Below are positions 1-5,800 of a stretch of DNA of 6,118 nucleotides, piece after piece (the first letter of the stretch is position 1; each line of letters begins with the position of its first letter). Under the pieces are notes generated by a model. The model searched no databases. It was not told the DNA's origin and saw nothing but the letters and a program-made list of their open reading frames with translations. The translations under genes and the position numbers were made by a program. The DNA comes from Candidatus Altimarinota bacterium (GTDB lineage: Bacteria; Patescibacteriota; Gracilibacteria; UBA4473): assembly GCA_020629095.1 (NCBI GenBank), contig JAHDDZ010000004.1, forward strand, positions 1 to 6,118, written 5' to 3'.

Positions 1-21
1 ATCGGTAAAGAAATGAGGTAG

Positions 22-54
22 AGGAAAGAGGCCATTGCATCTGCAGTGGCCTCT
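22..54 (-). terminator. Intrinsic terminator after the 107-aa gene
   Basis: Bases 27-38 pair with 43-54 to give a 12-bp stem (one G-T pair) with an ATCT loop, or AGAT on the minus strand. The stem lies 26 nt past the stop codon of the minus-strand gene at 80-403. It is followed on the minus strand by TTTCC and further pyrimidines, so the U-tract is short. It could also end a plus-strand gene that finishes left of the window, since CTCTCTT follows the stem on that strand. Confidence 0.6.
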
Positions 55-79
55 CTTGTGTTGTCCTGGTGCGGTTTGT

Positions 80-403
80 CTACAATGTTCCTCGCTGGCC
101 GCCTTGTCGAAACTCACTATACTTTACATCAGTTTTAGTAGTACGAGTTACAAAAGCTTCTCTTGTTAAATCATTTTTAATACCCAATTCCTTCAATAAA
201 TTAGGCAATAAAGACTCTCCTACTGTTCTATTTGCAAGTGTAACAGTTTTCTCCAGATAACTACCCCCCAAGCCTTTAGTTCTTGGCTTTCGAAACTCTT
301 TGTTAAGTACTGCCTTTAGCTTTCGCATAAAGACATCTTTTTTATCCGATGGTATCTCTAGCTTTTCAGACCAAAACTGGATAGTCTTTTCTATGGATTC
401 CAT
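80..403 (-). CDS. Small protein of unknown function, 107 aa
   Basis: This is a complete frame on the minus strand from ATG at 403 to TAG at 82-80. The protein is basic and mostly helical, with a segment FWSEKLEIPSD at residues 10-20 followed by a Lys/Arg-rich stretch (residues 21-43), then GLGGSYLEKT and a Leu-rich helix near 63-74. There is no signal peptide or membrane segment. The FWSxxLxIP pattern recalls small DNA-binding or homing-endonuclease-like proteins of candidate-phylum bacteria, but that is memory of a motif and not a family assignment. The frame is open upstream to 619, but that stretch runs through the terminator of the DUF937 gene and a leader hairpin, so I place the start at 403. 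No SD site precedes this ATG; a TATAAT lies 27 nt upstream. The gene is AT-richer than DUF937 and has its own terminator, so it is probably transcribed alone. Confidence 0.7.
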   Translation of the reverse strand: MESIEKTIQFWSEKLEIPSDKKDVFMRKLKAVLNKEFRKPRTKGLGGSYLEKTVTLANRTVGESLLPNLLKELGIKNDLTREAFVTRTTKTDVKYSEFRQGGQRGTL

Positions 404-430
404 AGTATTAATATTTAAAGTGATTAAATA

Positions 431-436
431 ATTATA
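431..436 (-). promoter_or_regulatory. Possible -10 box for the 107-aa gene
   Basis: A perfect TATAAT on the minus strand sits 27 nt before the ATG at 403. No convincing -35 lies 16-18 bp upstream and there is no TGn extension, so this box may be fortuitous. The gene could instead be read from farther upstream, through the structured leader at 443-518. Confidence 0.35.
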
Positions 437-442
437 CCCCGC

Positions 443-518
443 ATGAGCAGGACACCTGTGTGTGATCTGGCTTATGCCTTTGCATAAGCGAGGATACTCC
501 AAACAGGTCGCTGCCCAC
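443..518 (-). ncRNA. Candidate structured leader RNA
   Basis: Three nested helices stack here. Bases 443-450 pair with 511-518 (8 bp, two pairs being G-U only in the minus-sense RNA). Bases 454-459 pair with 503-508 (6 bp). Bases 470-477 pair with 482-489 (8 bp, perfect, loop AAAG in the minus sense). They are separated by internal loops, which looks like an aptamer or protein-binding leader more than a terminator. The minus-sense G-U pairs favour a minus-strand transcript leading into the 107-aa gene. I do not recognise a known riboswitch or leader family. Confidence 0.35.
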
Positions 519-574
519 GTGTGCCGATATGTCAAAGATCTATAGTATACATAGCGTATTCTACCCCTATTGTC

Positions 575-596
575 AAAAAGCCCCTTTCGGGGCTTT
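575..596 (-). terminator. Intrinsic terminator of the DUF937 gene
   Basis: An 8-bp perfect stem, 577-584 with 589-596, has a GAAA tetraloop on the minus strand and runs directly into five T residues (579-575). It lies about 50 nt past the DUF937 stop codon. The T-tract overlaps a TTGACA hexamer (576-571) that could be a -35 element for the next unit. Confidence 0.85.
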
Positions 597-627
597 CTGT
601 TTCTTGTTTCAGCGGGCACAGCCGAAA

Positions 628-643
628 AGGGGCAATCGCCCCT
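628..643 (-). terminator. Second terminator-like hairpin just after the DUF937 stop
   Basis: A 6-bp stem AGGGGC/GCCCCT with a 4-nt loop begins 3 nt after the stop codon and is followed on the minus strand by TTTTC. It forms a tandem pair with the stronger terminator at 575-596. The short U-run suggests a weaker or auxiliary role. Confidence 0.5.
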
Positions 644-646
644 ATC

Positions 647-1240
647 CTATCCCATAAACTTCTTGGCGATGTTCATTACGTCGTCCATCACGCTGCCGTC
701 GCCGTCGCGGTCCAGCACGCTGCTCAGCATTTTGCTAGCCGTGCTGCCTTTGTCGCTTTGTTGGTACTGCGTGAACCCTTGCAAGATATTTGCCGCGTCG
801 AGTCCGCCAGCTGACTGCTCTTTGCCCAGGGCACCCATCAGCATTGGGCTCAGCGCCTGTAGCATCTTGGTCGCGCTTTGCATGTCAGCGCCTGTTGCGG
901 CGCTCAGTTGCTGCTCGACAGCCGCTTCGTTTGCGCCAAACAGGTGCCCCAATATCTTTTGCCCTTGCCCCATCAGCTCGCTTGCCTCTGGTTGAGGGCT
1001 CGGCGTGTCTGGATTCAGCAGGTCAAAAATGCCACCATCGTGGTCATTTGTGATTGCGCTGATGAGCCCCTGCGCATTGTCGCCGCCTTGGGCTGCGTTT
1101 CGGCTCATACCTCCCAGTAGCATAGGTACAGCCTTTTCGGCCATTGTTCGTGCCATTGCGGGGTTCATTCCAACTTTGTTTGCGATGCTGCTGACCACTC
1201 GGTCAGTGATATATTTTTGTGCGATAGATGCGATATCCAT
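647..1240 (-). CDS. DUF937 (YidB-like) family protein, 197 aa
   Basis: This complete gene runs from ATG at 1240 to TAG at 649-647. The protein has the full-length layout of the DUF937 family. An N-terminal helical part contains MNPAMARTMAEKAVPMLLGGM (residues ~25-45). A low-complexity hinge NDHDGGIFDLL (65-75) follows, then GQKILGHLFG (93-102) and a second helical part with ALSPMLMGALGK (129-140). A C-terminal DRDGDGSVMDD (177-187) resembles an acidic calcium-binding loop and is typical of the family. The N- and C-terminal halves look like a repeated helical unit. No signal peptide is seen. The family's molecular role is not established; E. coli YidB is a member. A TATAAT box lies 27 nt upstream, there is no SD site, and two terminators follow, so it is a single-gene unit. 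It is GC-richer than both minus-strand neighbours. Confidence 0.93.
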   Translation of the reverse strand: MDIASIAQKYITDRVVSSIANKVGMNPAMARTMAEKAVPMLLGGMSRNAAQGGDNAQGLISAITNDHDGGIFDLLNPDTPSPQPEASELMGQGQKILGHLFGANEAAVEQQLSAATGADMQSATKMLQALSPMLMGALGKEQSAGGLDAANILQGFTQYQQSDKGSTASKMLSSVLDRDGDGSVMDDVMNIAKKFMG

Positions 1241-1266
1241 GGTGTTGTAGGTTATGTTTTATGTGT

Positions 1267-1294
1267 ATTATAAGCAATGATGTGAGGGATGCAA
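1267..1294 (-). promoter_or_regulatory. Promoter of the DUF937 gene
   Basis: On the minus strand TTGCAT (1294-1289) is followed after 16 bp by TATAAT (1272-1267). Transcription would begin near 1260, giving a leader of about 20 nt that is A/C-rich and lacks an SD site. The promoter starts about 10 nt beyond the terminator of the upstream minus-strand unit. Confidence 0.65.
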
Positions 1295-1304
1295 GAAAGA
1301 GAAA

Positions 1305-1342
1305 ATAAGAAAAAGAAGAGGCTCGAACCGGAGTTCGAGCCT
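1305..1342 (-). terminator. Intrinsic terminator of the 258-aa hairpin-rich gene
   Basis: Bases 1319-1328 pair with 1333-1342 (10 bp, perfect, 4-nt loop). On the minus strand the stem is followed by a T-rich run containing CTTCTTTTTC. It lies about 145 nt beyond the stop codon at 1487. The stem contains CGGTTCGAG, the same nine bases as part of the T-arm of the tRNA-Ala gene in this window. Confidence 0.8.
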
Positions 1343-1486
1343 TGTGTCTTGAGCTGATAGGAAACCTTGCGGTTTACATCTCAGCATCATGATCTTCTCT
1401 TCTTTTGGCACATTACAGGAGGGCTCCTGAGACTCCCTTGGGAGGGGTGTGCTGGCTGGTGGCTTATTTTGCAAGCGCAGCTTGCA
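1343..1486 (-). other. Structured 3' untranslated region of the 258-aa gene
   Basis: Between stop codon and terminator lie further inverted repeats. A TGCAAGC/GCTTGCA stem (1470-1476 with 1480-1486) directly abuts the stop codon. A two-part stem has 1353-1357 pairing with 1381-1385 and 1362-1366 pairing with 1371-1375, the latter capped by GCAA, a GNRA tetraloop, in the minus sense. A CTCCC-TT-GGGAG repeat lies near 1433. None has a U-run, so these look structural and not like terminators. Confidence 0.5.
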
Positions 1487-2186
1487 TTACTGACCAATCT
1501 CTTTAGATCTGGTCAGAAAAAGAATAAGGCCGTGTTTCCGTATGAGAGCTTCAACCTTGTTATCAAGGTTGATTCTCATGCCTTTGTAAAGGCATGGCAC
1601 GTGCCTTTCAACAAAACTATGCGCTTCCGCATAGTTTGCAACCCACCTGCAAGTGGCCTTTGATGGCCTTTCAGCCATCAAAAGCAAAAGGGGTTTCACG
1701 CTATAAGCGTGATTGACCGCTTTCACGGCGGCCAAGACCTCCTGCACACTGCAGTCGGTCTCTATCCCCACTAATTCATTTAGGAAGGCAATCGCCTTCC
1801 CTCTTTTTTTCGAGGCAGCATTCGCCACCTCTTTTCCAAATTTTTTGGCTACACTCGCGTATAGCCTTTGGAATTTCTCATGTTGATCGACTTTTCGATC
1901 GACATTTTTAATGGTTATGTTCATCGTCTCAGGGTAGATGTCTACCCCGTTTACATAAACCTCCCCCTTTCGGAGGAAGGATCTTCTATGTGGAAGGTGT
2001 TTGTGCACCTTCTCACTTGGATGAAAATATGTCAGCGTGGCATATGCCACGCTCTGAGATACCTGTATTGGGATGTTCTCCCAATACACATCCCTTACGG
2101 GAATATTTTTTTTAACTTGAATTTTTATTTCCTCGCCAGGCGAGGAATAATATTCTTCTAAATCCGCTTTTCTCTCTTCCGAGAGA
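1470..2186 (-). repeat. Array of perfect inverted repeats inside the 258-aa gene
   Basis: Stems read directly (left arm/right arm): 1470-1476/1480-1486; 1551-1559/1564-1572, with an outer stem 1542-1547/1574-1579; 1577-1584/1589-1596; 1614-1623/1628-1637 (10 bp); 1659-1667/1674-1682; 1696-1702/1706-1712; 1783-1789/1794-1800; 1834-1840/1867-1873 enclosing 1847-1851/1862-1866; 1881-1890/1895-1904 (one G-T); 1932-1937/1942-1947; 1993-1999/2006-2012; 2034-2041/2046-2053, within the 20-bp palindrome AGCGTGGCATATGCCACGCT; 2064-2073/2079-2088 (10 bp); 2129-2136/2140-2147, enclosed by 2101-2107/2149-2155; 2171-2176/2181-2186. Loops are mostly 3-6 nt and the stem sequences are unrelated to one another, so this is not a copied repeat family. 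The first ~75 nt of the gene lack such stems. Confidence 0.9.
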
Positions 2187-2263
2187 TAAGCACCATTTGC
2201 ATGGGAGTTATAGAAAAATAAGGTAAACTCATTAAAGCCATTTTGATCATTTCTTAAATCCAT
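1487..2263 (-). CDS. Unknown protein, 258 aa, encoded by a hairpin-packed mRNA
   Basis: The complete gene runs from ATG at 2263 to TAA at 1489-1487. I choose this ATG because GGAG (2275-2272) lies 8 nt upstream. A GTG at 2272 is in frame but overlaps that SD site. I do not recognise the family. Residues 1-120 look beta-rich, with segments such as EIKIQV, IPIQV, VAYATLTYF, GEVYVNGVDIY and MNITIKNVDRK. Residues ~121-258 look helical and basic, with Lys/Arg clusters at 121-154 and a hydrophobic PLLLLM at 191-196. Cysteines are C171, C205 and C224. There is no signal peptide. A frame of this length with ordinary codon use and an SD site argues for real translation. The oddity is the nucleotide sequence: perfect inverted repeats occur every 40-60 nt from codon ~26 to the end. 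The gene has its own promoter, a long leader and a terminator. An RNA-binding, phage or mobile-element role is possible but not shown. Confidence 0.75.
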   Translation of the reverse strand: MDLRNDQNGFNEFTLFFYNSHANGAYLSEERKADLEEYYSSPGEEIKIQVKKNIPVRDVYWENIPIQVSQSVAYATLTYFHPSEKVHKHLPHRRSFLRKGEVYVNGVDIYPETMNITIKNVDRKVDQHEKFQRLYASVAKKFGKEVANAASKKRGKAIAFLNELVGIETDCSVQEVLAAVKAVNHAYSVKPLLLLMAERPSKATCRWVANYAEAHSFVERHVPCLYKGMRINLDNKVEALIRKHGLILFLTRSKEIGQ

Positions 2264-2558
2264 ATATTTCACTCCGCCCTGTCGAAGATTTGGATATATC
2301 AGGGATTTACATTCGGGTACTTTGACCCGCAGTCATCACTTACATCATCTGTCTCCTCGCCGGCGGGGCGCATATCAGATTTAAATTATGGAGAGTACTA
2401 GCCATCAGGCGTTCCAGAGTAAGAGCACAAAGGGCACAGCGCGTGTGCGCTCAGTGCTCTTACTCTTTTTGTAATAGTGCCGAGAAGTAAAAGATCGGTG
2501 TGAACAGAAGGATTTCTGTGCAACGAATTGCAAGAGAAAACCACATCCATTCATGCTT
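2264..2558 (-). other. Long structured leader of the 258-aa gene (gene-free stretch)
   Basis: About 290 nt separate the promoter start site from the ATG at 2263. The stretch holds the large stem at 2416-2466, an ATCTG/CAGAT stem (2347-2351 with 2376-2380) around a CGCCGGCG palindrome, and a CGGGT/ACCCG stem (2314-2318 with 2325-2329). It ends in the SD site GGAG at 2275-2272. I see no convincing protein gene in it. A long structured leader suggests post-transcriptional control or a functional RNA part. Confidence 0.5.
2416..2470 (+). terminator. Plus-strand intrinsic terminator with a 13-bp stem
   Basis: Bases 2416-2428 (AGAGTAAGAGCAC) pair perfectly with 2454-2466, with a nested GCACA/TGTGC hairpin (2434-2438 with 2444-2448) in the loop. 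TTTT follows on the plus strand. On the minus strand the stem is followed by GGAACGCC, with no U-run, so polarity is plus. No plus-strand gene is visible upstream. It either ends an antisense RNA or serves as a stable 5' stem in the minus-strand leader. Confidence 0.7.
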
Positions 2559-2587
2559 ATTATAAACTATAAAAATAAGCAAGTCAA
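2559..2587 (-). promoter_or_regulatory. Strong sigma70-type promoter for the 258-aa gene
   Basis: TTGACT (2587-2582) is separated by exactly 17 bp from TATAAT (2564-2559) on the minus strand, which is near-consensus. The predicted start is near 2552. It lies between the tRNA-Ala gene and the hairpin-rich gene and reads toward the latter. Confidence 0.8.
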
Positions 2588-2649
2588 ATTCTCTCAGAGT
2601 AGCCCAAAAGACTAAATCGGGTTTATTATTTGTTGTGGACAATGTGATG

Positions 2650-2726
2650 TGGTGGAGCATATCGGACTCGAACCGATGACCTCATGCATGCCATGCATGC
2701 GCTCTAGCCAGCTGAGCTAATGCCCC
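2650..2726 (-). tRNA. tRNA-Ala (anticodon GGC), CCA encoded
   Basis: A full cloverleaf of 77 nt is present, counting the encoded CCA (2652-2650). The acceptor stem GGGGCAT/ATGCTCC contains the G3-U70 pair that identifies alanine tRNAs. The D-arm is GCTC/GAGC. The anticodon stem CATGC/GCATG has loop ATGGCAT, giving anticodon GGC. The variable loop is AGGTC, and the T-arm ATCGG/CCGAT has loop TTCGAGT. The discriminator base is A at 2653. A promoter lies immediately upstream. No clear terminator follows before the next promoter at 2587. Confidence 0.97.
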
Positions 2727-2737
2727 GACCGACACGC

Positions 2738-2766
2738 AGTATAGCCATGAAAGTGGGCACGTGCAA
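2738..2766 (-). promoter_or_regulatory. Promoter of the tRNA-Ala gene
   Basis: TTGCAC (2766-2761) and TATACT (2743-2738) are spaced 17 bp apart on the minus strand. The predicted start is about 5 nt before the mature tRNA end at 2726, so the 5' trailer removed by RNase P would be very short. It is divergent from the promoter of the giant gene, the two -35 boxes being only 5 bp apart. Confidence 0.75.
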
Positions 2767-2771
2767 GTGGT

Positions 2772-2800
2772 TTGGAGAAATGACTGATTTATGGTATAAT
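2772..2800 (+). promoter_or_regulatory. Extended -10 promoter of the giant gene
   Basis: TTGGAG (2772-2777) lies 17 bp upstream of a perfect TATAAT (2795-2800) preceded by TGG, an extended -10 (TGnTATAAT). The predicted start near 2807 leaves only about 14 nt before the ATG at 2821, too short for a normal SD site, and none is seen. Confidence 0.75.
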
Positions 2801-2820
2801 CATGAGATTATGTATATCGC

Positions 2821-5800
2821 ATGGGAATTGAAAACAAACACGGCGCAGAGGATTTGTCTGGGAAGTTTGCATATTCTCGGGCAGACGAGCTGAACGAAAC
2901 CGGAAAGACAAAAGCCACAGAGACGCTGGCAGAGGCCCACAACGCCATTGCGGCGCTGGGGGTAGAACAGGCCAACCAGACCACGCCCCCCGCCACGTGG
3001 GAGGACGTGAAAAACGGCGTGGGCGGCTGGAAGGTGTACTTTGATAAGGGGGGAAACTATACATCTGCAGAGAACGCAGATGGCTCGCTGCAGGCGTTGT
3101 ACATAAACGGGGAACTGCAAGAACTGGAGGGCAAAACCGCTTTTGACTTGGTGGGGTGGGATATTAATAGGGGAATAATAAATGTAATAACAGACGGAAA
3201 AGATTATCTCTATAACCCAGACCTGACCCGCTGGAAAACCCCAGACACCGGCGCAGATGTGTTTGCGTTGACAGGCTGGGGAGGTGACGTGCTGTGCACG
3301 CAGGATTTTGATTATGATATGCGGATATATTTGCATGATGGCAGTGCGTATCAGCCATATGCAATACCGAACAACACGCAGAAAATAACTGGGTATAAAG
3401 ATGTTGAGGCTGACAAGAAGTTCATTGTGTCGGTGGCAGATGGCAGCCAGTACGACATTGGGTATGACGGAAAAGTGCTGGCCCACACAGACGCAGACGG
3501 CAACGATCTCCTGAACCAACAGCCGAGCAGCCAGCCCCCTGCCACAATAATGGATGCATATGAGACTGGAGAATGGATTGACCTTCCAAATTATGTAAGT
3601 GAAGGCGGTCAAGGAGTGGTTTTAGAGCACGATGACGGCACGCAGGCTTTATATATACAGAACTTGCTATGGGTTGACCCCAATGGGAATACCACATTTG
3701 AGTATGTGTTTTATCATGCGGATGGGAATGTTGAAGTAACAGAGAATGGGCAGACGTATACATATCTAGTAGATGAAATTGGGAATTTGATCCCATCTGA
3801 ACCAGCGCCACAGCAGACTGTTCCGAACCAAAACCCCACCCCCAAGCAGAAGCCTAAATGGCAGACCACCACCCCGTTGACGGCCACAGAGCTGCAGGCC
3901 AAAACCACCGTAGACCTGACAGACACCGCCACCTGCATGGCCGTGCAACAGGCGTTAGTGGATGCAGGAATCAGCCTGAAGGGGCCAAACAACGGGGTCG
4001 ACGGAATCGCTGGTGAAAGCACCAGAAACACTTTGGCGGAGATATTTCCAGCAAAAGAAAAATGGGATAAAACAAGTAAAGGACTGACACAAGAGCAGTT
4101 TAAGATGATTTTGGAATATGCACGGTCGCTGATTGGCACGCCTGTTGACCCAAGCAACCCGCCAAAAGCCCCCAGCGAGGCACTGAAAAATATAATAGAC
4201 ACAGCGCGCGCAAAACTGGTCGCAGCGCGGTTTTTAGATTTGGTTGAGGGCGCCATGGGCACAGAGCCAGTCAAGCTGGAAAACGTGGAACCGGAGTTTC
4301 GGGCGGTGCTAAAAGAGCTGCTATATGCAGATGATGTGGACTTGTTTCAGGCATATCAAGATTTATATCAAAATGTTTATGGGCGAGTTCCTATTACAAA
4401 TAAAACCACAACGCCGACCATCGCACAGCGCATGAAAGCGTATATTGATGGCATTTCAAGCTATGCGCCGTTTACCAGCTCGGTCGAGGCACCGACATAT
4501 GTGAGCCCAATCGAGGAGCTGGTGGCAAACGCCCCGCTCGATTTGACCGACAAGGCGGCCGTGACCCAGTTGCAACAGGCCATGGTCGATGCCGGCATGA
4601 AGCTGAGCGGCCCCAACAACGGCGTAGACGGCGACGCTGGCCCCAGCACCCGTGGGGCGATAGGTTGGCTGCTAGGAGAAGGTTACTACAGGGAATATGA
4701 CGGCGACACGCTCGACGCGACCCAGCTGGAGCACACCCAGAAGAGCATAGAGCTGATGGGGCAGTTTGCGGAGTTCAAGGAAAATGAGCTGAAGCCGCTG
4801 GTGGAGCAGCTGCAGGCTGATGGAAAAGATGTGGAAAGCATGTATGATTCAGAGAGCTATCATTATATTCGAGTGCCAAATAGTATGGGAAAGAGTATAT
4901 ATATAGAATTTAAGTGTGACTTTGAAACCCATGAAGTAATAGCTCGATCAGGTCTTTCAAAAGAAGAGGGAATGGAGTATTTGACCAACCCAGATGCGCG
5001 AGAGCGGCTCGACAAAAAAATGAGTGTTTATCTGTTGCAAAATGCGATAGATCAGAACTATTTTGAATATATGGAGTGGCAGATCCAAACCGCCTTGCTG
5101 TTGCTGAACCCAAATGCTTTGCCGAAATATGGCGCAGATGGCGAGTGGGGAGCCGAGAGCACGGCCGCGCTGGAGGCAGCCACGGGCTTCACTGAGGTAA
5201 ACGCCGAGAGCGTGCAGGCGCTGGTTGACTTGCTCAGCGAAGGCCTGAAGACCAACGAAGAGAAAAACAATGAAGCCAAAGAGCAACTGGACGCGCTGAA
5301 CGCCACCAACCCAGGCGTGGTAAAAAATATGGAAGTAGGGGATGATGGCGTGCTGCGGGCAGATGTCATGAGTGAATTAGCACTAACAGCAGATGCTGAC
5401 GGAAATGTAATAAATGAGCCGGTTTATTCGGCTGCGAGTTATGACCCAGAAACGGGTCTATGGGATTTTGGCGGGTTTCCATTTACCCCAGAAGAACTGG
5501 ATGAATATGTGAGCGCGCTGCCACCTGTGCCACCCGAGTTTGCCCCGCCAGCGACGGTGCCACAGACAAAGATAGAGGCAGGTACCCAAGACTTTGAGGT
5601 CAAAGAGCACGAAATGAAACTGGAGGGCGAGCACATGCAGCGGCTGATCCGTGCATGGAAAGTGATAAAAGGGAAGGACGCGAATGTGGAAATTGTGCAA
5701 GAAACAGAGGAAGTCTCGATTGGGAAGAATGCAAGCGGGGTTGAGGTGTTTGAAACACGAACAAAGCGCACACTGAAAAACCCAACACCGGCTGACCTGC

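Noticed and set aside
404..619. Upstream extension of the 107-aa gene to an ATG at 619 (179 aa)
   Set aside because: The added 72 residues would be encoded by the DUF937 terminator, its T-run and the leader hairpins; the composition is not protein-like and the ATG at 403 gives a compact protein.
521..995. Plus-strand frames opposite the DUF937 gene
   Set aside because: Shadow frames of a clearly recognised minus-strand family protein.
1320..1341. Domain V of a group II intron
   Set aside because: The 9-10-bp stem with a 4-nt loop lacks the bulge and the AGC/CGC triad arrangement of domain V, and is followed by a T-rich run typical of a terminator.
1470..2186. CRISPR array or integron attC array
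   Set aside because: The stems share no common repeat sequence, spacing is irregular and an ordinary reading frame runs through them.
2405..2554. 49-aa minus-strand frame starting 5 nt after the -10 box of the strong promoter, a possible leaderless leader peptide
   Set aside because: No SD site, unremarkable composition, it spans the large 2416-2466 stem, and no U-run on the minus strand supports an attenuation mechanism.
2810..2893. ATG at 2810 as start of the giant gene
   Set aside because: It is in another frame and meets TGA after 27 codons.
2800..3612. Minus-strand frame of 270 aa opposite the giant gene, and several others up to ~209 aa between 2800 and 6118
   Set aside because: They are mirror frames of the plus-strand gene: rich in Cys, Ser and His, without promoters or ribosome sites, and overlapped by a 1,099-codon frame with recognisable domains.
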